Shown: positions 1-8,318, counted from the first letter of the stretch. The stretch: DNA of 36,567 nt from an uncultured Clostridium sp. (GCA_900555925.1 USMU01000010.1:1-36567); one strand, 5' to 3'. Notes: generated from the sequence alone by a model not told the origin. Numbers and translations: made by a program.

Positions 1-57
1 CTCTCCTTCGGGGGCGAAAAAAACCCCCCTCCGCCGCCCGCCGTAAAACGGTCCTCT

Positions 58-178
58 TTCTTTTCTCGTCCGGACTTTGACCGTCGGTATCGGAATTGCG
101 CCGATTCGGGGGCGCAAAAAACCTCGCGCCCTTCGCAGACTCTACTGCCGGTGAGGAATTTCGCCTCGCCCCAAAGAA
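58..178 (-). ncRNA. FMN riboswitch (RFN element)
   Basis: Read on the minus strand, this stretch follows the RFN consensus from end to end. It opens with the P1 strand TTCTTT (173-178), then GGGGCGAGGCGAAATTCC, then ACCGGCAGT, then ATTCCGATACCGACGGT, then CAAAGTCCGGACGAGAAAAG, and it closes with AAAGAA (58-63), which pairs with the P1 opening. RFN elements bind FMN and repress riboflavin synthesis or transport genes such as ribD operons and ribU. The regulated gene must lie beyond the left edge. An AAGGAGAG ribosome binding site sits at 1-8, after a G-rich run, seven T and a C-rich run (about 10-35) that could fold over it. This suggests translational control or termination, but I cannot decide which. 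Confidence 0.93.
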
Positions 179-197
179 TATTTTTTATTTGTCTATG

Positions 198-226
198 ATT
201 ATACTCCGCTTTCCCCGTTTTGTCAA
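198..226 (-). promoter_or_regulatory. sigma-A promoter of the FMN riboswitch transcript
   Basis: A consensus TTGACA (221-226) and TATAAT (198-203) are separated by exactly 17 bases on the minus strand. They lie about 20 bases before the first stem of the riboswitch. The spacing and position fit a housekeeping promoter for the riboflavin gene left of the window. It lies downstream of the glyA stop, so that gene is transcribed independently of glyA. Confidence 0.88.
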
Positions 227-273
227 CAAATCGGAGAAAGTATTTTTTTATAAATGAGAATTTCGCAATTCCT

Positions 274-1524
274 TTATAAAATATCGTTTTCGTAAATCGG
301 GAAGCGCGCGCAGAGCGCGGTCACTTCCGCCAAAACGTCCTTAAAACAGTCCTCTTTTTCCCTGACGACGCGGGAAATCAGATCGGCTATCTGCTCGCAA
401 TCCTTTTCCTTCATGCCGCGCGTCGTAATCGCGGGCGTTCCCACGCGGATTCCGCTGGTGACAAACGGAGACGCGGTCTCAAAGGGAATGGTATTTTTAT
501 TGACGGTGATATGCACTTTATCGAGCATGCTTTCCAATTCTTTGCCCGTCACTCCCGTACTCCTTAAATCGAGCAGCATCAAATGGTTGTCCGTTCCTCC
601 CGAAACGAGGCGGATTCCGTTTTTCTTGAATCGTTCCGCCATCGCTTCGGCATTTTGGAGTACCTGTTTCTGATAGGCCTTAAATTCCGAAGAAAGCGCC
701 TCTTTGAAGGCCGCCGCCTTGGCCGCGATAATGTGCATGAGCGGGCCGCCCTGCGTTCCGGGGAACACGGCCTTGTCAATTTCTCTGGCATATTTCTCCT
801 TGCACATAATGACGCCGCCGCGGGGACCGCGCAAGGTCTTATGCGTCGTGGTCGTCACGAAATCGGCGAACGGGACGGGCGAAGGGTGCAACCCTGCCGC
901 AACGAGCCCCGCGATATGCGCGATATCCACCATCATATATGCTCCGACTTTGTCGCAGATTTCCCGAATCCGCGCAAAGTCGATGATTCTCGGATAGGCG
1001 CTGGCGCCGGAAACGATCATTTTCGGCTTGGTTTCCAGCGCGATTTTTTCCATTTCGTCGTAGTCTATCCGCTCCGTTTCCGCCGAAACGCCGTAAGGAA
1101 CGATTTTGAAATATTTTCCCGAAATATTGACGGGCGAACCGTGAGTCAGATGTCCCCCGTGCGAAAGGTTCATGCCCATGATCGTATCTCCGGGCGAAAG
1201 CATGGCGAAATATACCGCAAAATTTGCCTGAGCGCCCGAATGGGGCTGAACGTTGCAATGCTCGCAGCCGAAAAGTTCTTTAAGTCTGTCCCGAGCGAGA
1301 TTTTCCGCCACATCGACAAATTCGCAGCCGCCGTAATAGCGCTTTCCGGGCAGTCCCTCCGCATATTTATTCGTCAGATGCGAACCGGCCGCGGCCATGA
1401 CCGCGGGCGAAACGATATTTTCGCTGGCAATCAGTTCGATATTGTTCTGCTGGCGTTTGAGTTCCGCGTCCATCGCGGCATACAGCTGCGGGTCGGATTG
1501 TTTGATGACGGTCATATCGATCAT
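274..1524 (-). CDS. glyA: Serine hydroxymethyltransferase
   Basis: This is a 416-residue cytoplasmic PLP enzyme that interconverts serine plus tetrahydrofolate with glycine plus 5,10-methylenetetrahydrofolate, supplying one-carbon units. The family hallmark [14 protein letters not shown] is present, with the PLP lysine near residue 229. The N-terminal [11 protein letters not shown] and NKYAEG..GKRYYGG motifs are also intact, and the length matches the family. The ATG at 1524 is chosen because AGAGAGGTG ends six bases before it; a GTG nine bases further upstream lies inside that ribosome binding site. The gene is monocistronic, with its own promoter at 1557-1586. No convincing terminator is seen before the riboswitch promoter; only a weak GAATT/AATTC stem lies just past the stop. 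Confidence 0.97.
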   Translation of the reverse strand: MIDMTVIKQSDPQLYAAMDAELKRQQNNIELIASENIVSPAVMAAAGSHLTNKYAEGLPGKRYYGGCEFVDVAENLARDRLKELFGCEHCNVQPHSGAQANFAVYFAMLSPGDTIMGMNLSHGGHLTHGSPVNISGKYFKIVPYGVSAETERIDYDEMEKIALETKPKMIVSGASAYPRIIDFARIREICDKVGAYMMVDIAHIAGLVAAGLHPSPVPFADFVTTTTHKTLRGPRGGVIMCKEKYAREIDKAVFPGTQGGPLMHIIAAKAAAFKEALSSEFKAYQKQVLQNAEAMAERFKKNGIRLVSGGTDNHLMLLDLRSTGVTGKELESMLDKVHITVNKNTIPFETASPFVTSGIRVGTPAITTRGMKEKDCEQIADLISRVVREKEDCFKDVLAEVTALCARFPIYENDIL

Positions 1525-1556
1525 GGGAAACACCTCTCTTTCCTTTCTTGCTTTCC

Positions 1557-1586
1557 ATTATAGCACAACCGACTTTCTTTTGTCAA
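1557..1586 (-). promoter_or_regulatory. glyA promoter
   Basis: TTGACA (1581-1586) and TATAAT (1557-1562) are separated by 18 bases on the minus strand, about 35 bases before the glyA ATG. A short inverted repeat (CCGAC/GTCGG) spans the -35 box and could be an operator, but this is only a pattern. The leader is too short to hold a riboswitch. Confidence 0.85.
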
Positions 1587-1591
1587 CGTCG

Positions 1592-1621
1592 GACAAAAGA
1601 AAAAAGCGCCCGAACGGGCGC
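1592..1621 (-). terminator. Intrinsic terminator after the 313-aa membrane protein
   Basis: A GC-rich stem GCGCCCG/CGGGCGC with a two-base loop (1606-1621) is followed on the minus strand by a T-rich run (1592-1605). It closes the response-regulator operon and lies just upstream of the glyA promoter. Confidence 0.85.
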
Positions 1622-1704
1622 AGATTCTACGGCGTTTCGTTACGCCTTTTTCCGATTTTCTTTCATTCGTCCGTTTTGCGTACTCGTTCCGTAAATTCAT
1701 AAGC

Positions 1705-2646
1705 TCAGAGAACGGCAAGTCCGAACACGACGGCGGCAAACAGAGCTCCTATCCAGGACAACACACCGAAAGCCACCGCAAAAAAAATTCCCGGAGATTT
1801 TCCGTTTTCTCCCGCTCGCCTTTCGAGATCTGCCTTTTTTCGAGCCGAACAGCGGAAGAAGCAAAATGCGGGGAGCAGCTCCAAGGCAAAAATAGCCGCA
1901 ACGGCCGCCCAGGGAACCGATGAGCCCGTTTTTAAGGCCTCCGAAAGCGAAAAAATTCCGAAGGTCAAAATGAACAGCGCCGCAAAGGCGATACATAATT
2001 CCGACGTTTTCAGGGCCGCCTTCGCTCGGCCGATTCCCGCGGTCACCTTTTCGGAAACGGGATACGCCGCGACGCAGGCGCCGTTGTTCAAATTGATCAA
2101 AGAGACGTAACTTTTTCCCTCATAATGCGACGTCGCTTGGAGCACGGGGATAAAAAACACTTCATAGCGCTGGTTGTCCAATGCGATCCGCGCGGCGCTG
2201 TCGGGGGAATAATCCGCCGCCGTGCGGCGCAATTCCCGTTCATTTTCCTTGAACGGAATCATACCGTCCGAAAAAATCGGACTCGGAATTTCCGCCTCTT
2301 TGACGGGAGAAACCGCTTCTTTGTTCCATTCTCCCGCTTTTATCTCCCTCGGGGCACGAAAACGAACGCATTCCAAAGGCCGACGTTCCCGATGCTCTGC
2401 GGCGCCTTTCCCGCCCCAGAGATATTCTGCGTCCCCCGAAAGACGATATACGGGTATGTAGCTCTTTTCAAAGGTAAAAAACGCTTCTTCCGAAGCCGAA
2501 GAAAGAAAACGCCCGTCGATTCCGCGGAAGGAACGAAGCGTTTCCAAAAGTTCTTTTCTTGCGTCCTCCTCCGTCAAGAGCTCTTCCGCGAGAAAAAAAT
2601 CCGAATATCCGCGAAAAACTTTCTTTTCCTCCGATTTTACTTTCAT
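1705..2646 (-). CDS. Unknown membrane protein, 313 aa
   Basis: I do not recognise this protein. About 200 mostly polar residues are followed by three hydrophobic stretches, at roughly 217-233, 242-262 and 288-312, so the C-terminal third is predicted to be membrane-embedded. The soluble part has two similar blocks, 'SYIPVYRLSG' near 62-71 and 'VFFIPVLQATSHYEGKSYVS' near 164-183. This may be an internally repeated beta-rich unit. The ATG at 2646 follows GGAG closely and sits 1 base from the stop of the 127-aa gene, so translation is probably coupled. It is the last gene of a unit that starts with a two-component system, which may regulate or be regulated by it. No function is assigned. Confidence 0.75.
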   Translation of the reverse strand: MKVKSEEKKVFRGYSDFFLAEELLTEEDARKELLETLRSFRGIDGRFLSSASEEAFFTFEKSYIPVYRLSGDAEYLWGGKGAAEHRERRPLECVRFRAPREIKAGEWNKEAVSPVKEAEIPSPIFSDGMIPFKENERELRRTAADYSPDSAARIALDNQRYEVFFIPVLQATSHYEGKSYVSLINLNNGACVAAYPVSEKVTAGIGRAKAALKTSELCIAFAALFILTFGIFSLSEALKTGSSVPWAAVAAIFALELLPAFCFFRCSARKKADLERRAGENGKSPGIFFAVAFGVLSWIGALFAAVVFGLAVL

Positions 2647-2647
2647 C

Positions 2648-3031
2648 TTACTCCTTTTCGGGCGCCGCTCCGCGGGGCGGTACGGCTCCGATGGCCTTCA
2701 AAACCGCAAACACATACGGCGCACCGTACATGTTCAACTTTTTCGGACCCGTCACGGCCGCGTCGGAACGTATTTTTTCGAACGCCTTTTCAAAAGTGCT
2801 CCTCGTCACCGAACGGCCGCGGCGGTCGGTGAACAGCTCTCCGCCCTTCACCGTATAGGTAAAGGGCAGATTTTTCGCCGTGTAAAACGTATTGCCTTGC
2901 AGGGAAGCGATAATTTCCCACAAATTTTCGGCCGTGATCCGTCGCTCCGCCCTTTCGGGCTCCGCGGCGTTCTCAACCCCAAAAGCGGCTTCCGCTTCGT
3001 TCGGCAGGATGCTTTTTTCATTTTCTCTCAT
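2648..3031 (-). CDS. Conserved-looking hypothetical protein, 127 aa
   Basis: This is a small soluble protein without signal peptide or membrane segment. The central part (about 35-115) reads as a compact domain with 'LWEIIASLQGNTFYTAKNLP', 'FTYTVKGGELFTDRRGRSVTRSTFEKAFEKI' and 'GPKKLNMYGAPYVFAVLKAIGAV'. The basic, helix-rich pattern could be a nucleic-acid-binding fold, but I cannot name the family. The ATG at 3031 is preceded by GGGAG, and the gene starts 33 bases after the kinase stop. Its stop nearly touches the next start, so it is in the same operon as the two-component system and the 313-aa membrane protein. Confidence 0.75.
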   Translation of the reverse strand: MRENEKSILPNEAEAAFGVENAAEPERAERRITAENLWEIIASLQGNTFYTAKNLPFTYTVKGGELFTDRRGRSVTRSTFEKAFEKIRSDAAVTGPKKLNMYGAPYVFAVLKAIGAVPPRGAAPEKE

Positions 3032-3064
3032 CTCATTTCTCCCGCAAAAATGCGTTTTCGGTTC

Positions 3065-4546
3065 TTACTTTTCAATATCTCTGCTTTCAGGCGGAGTGTG
3101 CGAAGGAAATATGACATAAAAAGTACTGCCTTTCCCCACGATGCTTTCCACTCCGAAACGGAAATTATGTTTTTCCAAAATCGTCTTTACGATAGAAAGC
3201 CCCAGCCCCGTTCCCTGCACAGGGCGCTTATGCGCCTGAGAGGAACGATAGTACCGATCCCAAATCGTAGCGATTTCCTCCGGCTTGATTCCCTTGCCCG
3301 TATCGGTCACGGAAAAGCGGATATTTCCGTCACTTTCCGTTTTCAATCGTACGCTGACCCGTTTATCCTCTCCCGTGTAATTCACCGCGTTTCCGATAAG
3401 ATTATACAGAACCTCTCCGATCTTCAAAGGATCGGCTTCCGTATATAAATCCTTTTCAATATCCGATTCAAAATGATACCCCTGCGTTTCGGAAAGGTAC
3501 GCGAACTTTTCGAGGACGTCGAACGTATATTCCGAAAGATCGAAAACTTCAGGCTTCAAGGCCGCGATTCCCGAACGTATCTTCGACAAATCCAAAAGAT
3601 CGTTGACGAGGGAAGTCAGTCTGTCCGCTTCCTCGATAATTACCTGGGTATGCTTTGTACGCTTTTCGGGATTATCTCCCGAAATTTCCTGAATCATGGA
3701 CGCATAGGCCTTGATCATCGTCAACGGAGTCTTGAAATCGTGCGATACATTTGCGATCAGTTCCTTTTGCATGCGGTCGGATTTGGAAATTTCATCCCGC
3801 GCAAAATTCAGTGTCTCGGCCAGTTCCTGCATTTCGCTGCCATACGAGCGGCCGTGAAAATCCACCGAGAAATCCCCCGCCGCCAATCGACGGGCTTTCT
3901 CCGTCATCTCCGTGATCGGATTGGTCAATACGCCCGAAATGGCGCTGGAAACCGCAAAGGAAAGAATGAGCACGAATATCGCCATCAACATTACGCGCAC
4001 TTTCATCTGCGAAACGACGCTCTCTCCGAGTTCCAAAGATTTAGAGATATAAAGATATACCGGTTCGGTACCGATCTTTTCGTAAACCGCTCCATAGACA
4101 AATTCACCCGAATCGTCCTCATAAATCACGGGTTTGTCCCCGGACGATTCCAAGCGGGAAATCAGCCTGTCCATTTTCTCGGAAAAATCTATCCGTTCCG
4201 AAAAAACAGGGTCGTCCGGGTCGATTTCCTCCACGGGAAACAGCACAGTGCCTTCTTCGTTCAAAAGATATACTTCTGCATTATAAAGAGAAGCCTGATA
4301 CCGAAGAAAGGCGCTGTAATTGGGACCGCGGTATTCCGTTATCGCTTTCTGAATGGCTTTTCCGTCCACGGCGAGGCTTCTCGATACTTCGTCTTTATAT
4401 GTCTGTTTCAGCATCAGATTCTGCGTGACGCCGAACAATAAGACTATGACGAGCGCAAAGAGAGAAAACGCCGCCCAAAGAAGAAAGTAAATGCTGGCGT
4501 TTCCCTGTCTGCGGACGTATTTTTTCCGTTCGGATTTCCGTTTCAT
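3065..4546 (-). CDS. Sensor histidine kinase (HAMP, HisKA, HATPase_c)
   Basis: This is a 493-residue membrane sensor kinase. A first membrane helix (about 20-43) and a second (about 184-208) enclose an extracytoplasmic domain of about 140 residues. A HAMP linker follows at about 208-262. The HisKA box 'NVSHDFKTPLT' carries the phosphoacceptor His269. The ATPase domain has the N box around Asn386, the G1 box DTGKGI (415-420), the F box near 432 and the G2 box GTGLGLSI (445-452). The architecture is of the PhoR/VanS kind. It phosphorylates the response regulator encoded just upstream (4725-5396). The 178-base gap between the two genes is unusually long for such pairs. The signal sensed is not evident from the sequence. 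Confidence 0.95.
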   Translation of the reverse strand: MKRKSERKKYVRRQGNASIYFLLWAAFSLFALVIVLLFGVTQNLMLKQTYKDEVSRSLAVDGKAIQKAITEYRGPNYSAFLRYQASLYNAEVYLLNEEGTVLFPVEEIDPDDPVFSERIDFSEKMDRLISRLESSGDKPVIYEDDSGEFVYGAVYEKIGTEPVYLYISKSLELGESVVSQMKVRVMLMAIFVLILSFAVSSAISGVLTNPITEMTEKARRLAAGDFSVDFHGRSYGSEMQELAETLNFARDEISKSDRMQKELIANVSHDFKTPLTMIKAYASMIQEISGDNPEKRTKHTQVIIEEADRLTSLVNDLLDLSKIRSGIAALKPEVFDLSEYTFDVLEKFAYLSETQGYHFESDIEKDLYTEADPLKIGEVLYNLIGNAVNYTGEDKRVSVRLKTESDGNIRFSVTDTGKGIKPEEIATIWDRYYRSSQAHKRPVQGTGLGLSIVKTILEKHNFRFGVESIVGKGSTFYVIFPSHTPPESRDIEK

Positions 4547-4724
4547 TCGTCACCGCCGAAATATCTCAAAAGTATGTAACGCTTTCCTGCCGCGCGGGCA
4601 CTTTCCGCCGCGCGAAACAGGCGTCTTTCGCCTTTTCCGCCGCCTTTGTTTCCGCTTCCGCGCACGGGTAAAATTTACGACCTTTCGGGAGCGTAAAATC
4701 CCTCCCACTCGGTACAGCGGATAT
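4547..4724 (-). other. Structured spacer between response regulator and kinase
   Basis: This 178-base spacer contains no credible gene. On the minus strand it holds a perfect 7-bp stem CGCGCGG/CCGCGCG (4591-4597 with 4608-4614) and a smaller GGCG/CGCC hairpin next to it. Neither is followed by a T run, so a simple terminator is unlikely. The structures may set the relative expression or mRNA stability of the two genes. Confidence 0.5.
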
Positions 4725-5396
4725 TTATACCTCGAATTTATAACCCAATCCGCGCAAAGTGACGATGAATTTCCGATATTCTTTCAGATTTCCCCTCAGC
4801 ATCTTGATATGCGTGTCTACCGTGCGGTCGTCCCCGTAAAAATCGAATCCCCACACGTCATAGAGCAATTTTTCGCGCGTCAGAGCTATCCCCTTGTTGC
4901 GCACGAGATAGAATAAGAGCTCGTATTCCTTCGGCGTGAGCTCGGCCTTTTCTCCGTCCACATAGACATTCCGTCCGGCCATATCGATTTCCAGCCCCTC
5001 AAATTTATAACTCTGTTGAGACACGTCGTTATTTTTCATGGCGCGGCGCTTGGTCACCGCATTGATACGCGCCATTACTTCTTTGGGCGAAAACGGTTTG
5101 GTAACGTAGTCGTCCGCACCGATTTCAAAACCGAACAGCTTGTCGTATTCCTCGCCGCGGGCGGACAGCATGATCACAGGCACGTCCTTGAATTTACGGA
5201 TTTCCTTGACCGCCGAAAAGCCGTCCAGCTTGGGCATCATGACGTCCATCAAAACGACGTCATAATCGTTGTCCTTGCACATCTTCACCGCCTCCATGCC
5301 GTCCGCGGCTTCAAATGCCTCATTTCCCTCGAATTCGACGTATTCTTTCAGAACGCCCCGAATCATCTCTTCGTCATCGACAATTAAAATTTTCAT
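4725..5396 (-). CDS. OmpR/PhoB-family response regulator
   Basis: This is a 223-residue DNA-binding response regulator. The receiver domain (1-115) has the acidic pocket Asp7/Asp8, the phosphorylated Asp51 in 'VVLMDVMMP' and Lys100 in 'YVTKPF'. The C-terminal winged helix (about 125-223) has the family pattern 'LTPKEYELLFYLVRNKG...LLYDVWGFDFYGDDRTVDTHIKMLR' and 'LRGLGYKFEV'. The start is preceded by AAAGGAAA. It is the first gene of a leftward unit with its kinase and two unknown genes. It diverges from the radical-SAM gene across a 239-base region with promoters in both directions. The target genes are unknown; the 313-aa membrane protein downstream is the obvious candidate. Confidence 0.96.
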   Translation of the reverse strand: MKILIVDDEEMIRGVLKEYVEFEGNEAFEAADGMEAVKMCKDNDYDVVLMDVMMPKLDGFSAVKEIRKFKDVPVIMLSARGEEYDKLFGFEIGADDYVTKPFSPKEVMARINAVTKRRAMKNNDVSQQSYKFEGLEIDMAGRNVYVDGEKAELTPKEYELLFYLVRNKGIALTREKLLYDVWGFDFYGDDRTVDTHIKMLRGNLKEYRKFIVTLRGLGYKFEV

Positions 5397-5435
5397 AAGA
5401 TTTTCCTTTGATGGATTTTTTTTGCTTATAGTTAA

Positions 5436-5464
5436 AATATACCCCGCCGACGTTAACTTTACAA
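5436..5464 (-). promoter_or_regulatory. Promoter of the two-component operon
   Basis: On the minus strand TTGTAA (5459-5464) and TATATT (5436-5441) are 17 bases apart, about 40 bases before the response-regulator ATG. The -35 box matches consensus at four of six positions, so this is a moderate-strength sigma-A candidate. Confidence 0.6.
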
Positions 5465-5586
5465 CAAAACGCCGTGAAAGCTGAGTGAAATTTTCACAAT
5501 TATAACCTATTTTTTCGATTTTGTCAAGCAGTCCGCAAAAATCTGACGATTTCTATATCTTTTCTCGAAATTATACGAACAAATGT

Positions 5587-5615
5587 TTGACAAATAATCT
5601 TCAAAGTGATAGACT
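5587..5615 (+). promoter_or_regulatory. Promoter of the radical-SAM/DUF4130 operon
   Basis: On the plus strand a consensus TTGACA (5587-5592) and TAGACT (5610-5615) are 17 bases apart. The AGAGGA ribosome binding site and the ATG at 5636 follow directly, giving a short leader. Confidence 0.7.
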
Positions 5616-5635
5616 AATATTCAGAGGATAAAAAT

Positions 5636-7051
5636 ATGATAGACGAAGAGAGAATGAAGATTTTGACGGACGGAGCGAAATACGACGTATCCTGTTCGTC
5701 GTCGGGGTCAAGGCGGAAGAATACGAAAGACGGCTTGGGGAACGCTTCTTTGGGGGGAATCTGTCATTCGTTCACGCAGGACGGAAGATGTATTTCCCTG
5801 TTAAAAATGCTGATGACGAACGACTGCGTGTTCGACTGCAAATACTGTCCCAACCGCAGGAGCGCAGACGTACCGCGCGCGGTCGCTTCGCCCGAAGAAA
5901 TGTGCGAATTGGTCATGGCCTTTTACCGCCGCAATTATATCGAAGGCTTATTCCTCTCGTCCGCCGTTTATAAATCCCCCGACTATACGATGGAGCTTTT
6001 ATTGGAGACGATAAAGACGCTTCGGGAAACTTATAAATTCAACGGCTATATTCATCTCAAAGGAATCCCGCATGCGGACAAAATTCTGACCGACCGCGCG
6101 GCGGCTTACGCCGACCGCATGAGCTATAACATCGAGCTGCCGAGCGAACAGAGTCTGAAACTGTTGGCGCCGCAGAAGACAAAAGACAGCGTCTTTTCCC
6201 CCATGCGGCAATTGTGCGAAGAAAAGCGGGCATTGGCGCTCGAATACAAGCGGCGGACGGGGAAGGAAGAAAAACGGGGCGCGGGGCGCTTTCTTCCGGC
6301 CGGGCAGACGACGCAGATGATCGTCGGCGCTTCTCCCGAAACGGACGGACAAATTCTCAGACTCACCGAATTCATGTATCGGAAATATGATTTGAAACGG
6401 GTATATTATTCCTCTTACGTTCCCGTCGTACACGACCCTCTTCTGCCCGACGCGGCGGCGGGGCTTCTGAGGGAACATCGTCTGTATCAAGCAGATTGGC
6501 TTTTGAGATTTTACGGGTTCACGACGGAGGAAATCGCTCCCGCGGGAGAAAATCTTCCCGCGGAATACGATCCGAAATGCGCCTGGGCGCTTCGGAACAT
6601 GCAATATTTCCCCGTGGAAATCAACCGCGCGAGCGTGGAACAGCTCCTGCGGGTTCCCGGAATCGGAGCCAAAGGCGCCTATAAAATCGTCACGGCGAGA
6701 AAATACGCGAAGCTGACCTTCGAGGACTTGAAAAAAATGCGGATCGTTCTGAAACGAGCCCGCCACTTCATCACCTGCAACGGAAAATTCTGCGGTACGG
6801 AAAATCCCGACAGAGTGCGTACACAGCTTATTTTGGCGGAACGGACGGACAGCGCGAAACAGCTCTCTATGTTCGACGCTTCTTCCCTGCCCCCCGCAAA
6901 TTCTTTTTCCTTGCTCGATTCGGACACTGCACGGCTTTCCAAAACCGCGGAAGAAAGCGCGCTGACACTCTTCGCTTCCCGCGAAGATAAACAATTTCTG
7001 TTGAATTCCTCGCCCGAAACGGCGAAATCCGCCCTGACGGGAGAATTATGA
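5636..7051 (+). CDS. Putative DNA modification/repair radical SAM protein
   Basis: This 471-residue protein matches in pattern the radical SAM family that is always paired with a DUF4130 or uracil-DNA-glycosylase-like partner (TIGR03916, rSAM_link_UDG). The opening 'KILTDGAKYDVSCSSSGS' is typical of it. The [4Fe-4S]-binding CxxxCxxC is C64-C68-C71 in 'CVFDCKYCPNR'. Near residue 325-380 a helix-hairpin-helix segment ('INRASVEQLLRVPGIGAKGAYKIV') suggests DNA contact. A low-complexity tail of about 75 residues follows. Promoter and ribosome binding site are directly upstream. Its partner starts 37 bases after its stop. The chemistry is unknown in the literature as I know it; a role on damaged or modified DNA is an inference from domains and pairing. 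Confidence 0.92.
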   Translation: MIDEERMKILTDGAKYDVSCSSSGSRRKNTKDGLGNASLGGICHSFTQDGRCISLLKMLMTNDCVFDCKYCPNRRSADVPRAVASPEEMCELVMAFYRRNYIEGLFLSSAVYKSPDYTMELLLETIKTLRETYKFNGYIHLKGIPHADKILTDRAAAYADRMSYNIELPSEQSLKLLAPQKTKDSVFSPMRQLCEEKRALALEYKRRTGKEEKRGAGRFLPAGQTTQMIVGASPETDGQILRLTEFMYRKYDLKRVYYSSYVPVVHDPLLPDAAAGLLREHRLYQADWLLRFYGFTTEEIAPAGENLPAEYDPKCAWALRNMQYFPVEINRASVEQLLRVPGIGAKGAYKIVTARKYAKLTFEDLKKMRIVLKRARHFITCNGKFCGTENPDRVRTQLILAERTDSAKQLSMFDASSLPPANSFSLLDSDTARLSKTAEESALTLFASREDKQFLLNSSPETAKSALTGEL

Positions 7052-7088
7052 CTCTCCGAGCGGGACGGAAAAAAGATAAGGAGAAAAA

Positions 7089-7853
7089 ATGCGGAATATC
7101 TATCTCACGGACGGAACGGCGGAAACGTTTTTTACGGCAGTGTTCGACGCATACAGAGACGCCGATGCTTTTCTCAGCCCTTCGCGTGCTTTGCAGACGG
7201 CACTGGAAGATCGCTTTATTCCCGTACTTCCTTCAAAAGAAAAATCCGCGCGAGTCGTCAAAAAAATCCGAAGTATAGATAAAAATTGTCTCTATGACCT
7301 CGACTGCGCTCTGCGTACCCCCGCGGAGGACAGAGAACGTGCCGCTTTTGCTTATATCCGCCTTTTAATCAGACACAATGCCCCCATACGCGGCATGCTG
7401 ACGTTTCCCGAAGTCAGGAGAATTGCGGAGCTCTCCGATCAGGTAGGCTCGGAACGCCACAGATTGAGCGGTTTTCTTCGGTTTCAGGAGACCGCCGACG
7501 GGGTTTTTTACGCGCCTTGCTCACCCGATAACGACGTCATCGATTTATTGATGCCGCACTTTGTGGCGCGATTCAAAAACGCCCGATTTGTCATCCACGA
7601 CGTCTCGCGCAAAATCGCGGGAATTTATAACGGAAACGAATGGCTCGTCTCGCCTGTGGGGACGGCGGATATCGTGCTTTCCGAAAACGAAGAATCTTTT
7701 TCCGCGCTCTGGAAAAAATACTATCATACAGTCTATATCCCCGCGCGGAAAAACACGCGGCAAATGAAAGGCTACATGCCTGTCCGATATTGGAAATTCA
7801 TGCCCGAAAAACAAAATGAAGAAATCGAATTTCCCGAAAATTATGTTAAATAA
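7089..7853 (+). CDS. DUF4130 protein, partner of the radical SAM protein
   Basis: This 254-residue protein has the pattern of the TIGR03915/DUF4130 family ('probable DNA metabolism protein'). Typical blocks are 'AAFAYIRLLIRHN', 'DLLMPHFVARFKNARFVIHDVSRKIAGIYN', 'SALWKKYYHTVYIPARKN' and 'MPVRYWKFMPE'. In other genomes this domain is found alone or fused to a uracil-DNA-glycosylase-like domain; here the glycosylase part is absent. AAGGAGAA lies at the proper distance from the ATG. It forms an operon with the radical SAM gene and ends in a bidirectional terminator overlapping its stop. A catalytic role is not established; DNA repair or base modification is an inference from its partner. Confidence 0.9.
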   Translation: MRNIYLTDGTAETFFTAVFDAYRDADAFLSPSRALQTALEDRFIPVLPSKEKSARVVKKIRSIDKNCLYDLDCALRTPAEDRERAAFAYIRLLIRHNAPIRGMLTFPEVRRIAELSDQVGSERHRLSGFLRFQETADGVFYAPCSPDNDVIDLLMPHFVARFKNARFVIHDVSRKIAGIYNGNEWLVSPVGTADIVLSENEESFSALWKKYYHTVYIPARKNTRQMKGYMPVRYWKFMPEKQNEEIEFPENYVK

Positions 7854-7879
7854 AGCGGCTCTCAAATTAGAGCCGCTTT
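7852..7879. terminator. Bidirectional intrinsic terminator
   Basis: A perfect 11-bp stem AAAGCGGCTCT/AGAGCCGCTTT with a six-base loop has A-rich and T-rich flanks that serve both strands. It lies between the convergent DUF4130 gene and the first tandem-HTH regulator, and it marks the left border of the AT-rich island. Confidence 0.9.
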
Positions 7880-7880
7880 A

Positions 7881-8318
7881 TTAATAATCGCTTCTTCCCA
7901 ACAAATAGTCAAATCCGCAATCAAAAACTTTACACAAGGTAAGAAGAATATAAACATCGGGAACACGACCGTTCTTCCACTTACTGATCGTTCCGCGTCC
8001 AATCAAACATATCTTAGCTATTCTATAATCCGTAAATCCCTTCTTTTCAGCTAATTCTATATAACGAGAATAAAAACTTACAGGTTTTTTACTTGACTGA
8101 AATTCAAAAATTTCTGTCATTCCAAAAAGAAAATCACAGGAACAGCCAAAATAATCGGATATTTTTACTACCGAATTCACTTTGGGAAAACGATCTTCAT
8201 ACCACCGCCGAATTGTTCGCGGATTTAATCCGATTTCTTTTCCCAACTGCGTAAAATTTAAATTTTTTTCATTCATTAGATCTTTTAAGTTTTTACGAAA
8301 TTCATCAATAGTTTCCAT
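7881..8318 (-). CDS. Tandem-HTH (two XRE/Cro-type domains) regulator A
   Basis: This 145-residue protein is two XRE-type helix-turn-helix units in a row. Unit 1 spans about 8-68 ('LNFTQLGKEIGLNPRTIRRWYEDRFPKVNSVVKISDYF') and unit 2 about 82-143 ('DYRIAKICLIGRGTISKWKNGRVPDVYILLTLCKVF'). Both end in the same 'FxxxFLFG/FDYLLGR' pattern, so the protein looks internally duplicated. It is paralogous along its whole length to the regulator at 8749-9186. Codons and flanks are visibly more AT-rich than the neighbouring genes, which suggests acquisition. The ATG lies inside one arm of a 15-bp inverted repeat that brackets the promoter, which suggests autoregulation. No effector domain is present. Confidence 0.88.
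   Translation of the reverse strand: METIDEFRKNLKDLMNEKNLNFTQLGKEIGLNPRTIRRWYEDRFPKVNSVVKISDYFGCSCDFLFGMTEIFEFQSSKKPVSFYSRYIELAEKKGFTDYRIAKICLIGRGTISKWKNGRVPDVYILLTLCKVFDCGFDYLLGRSDY

Noticed and set aside
583..1563. Long plus-strand open frame (326 codons) opposite glyA
   Set aside because: It has no ribosome binding site or recognisable domain, and it lies fully antisense to an unmistakable glyA.
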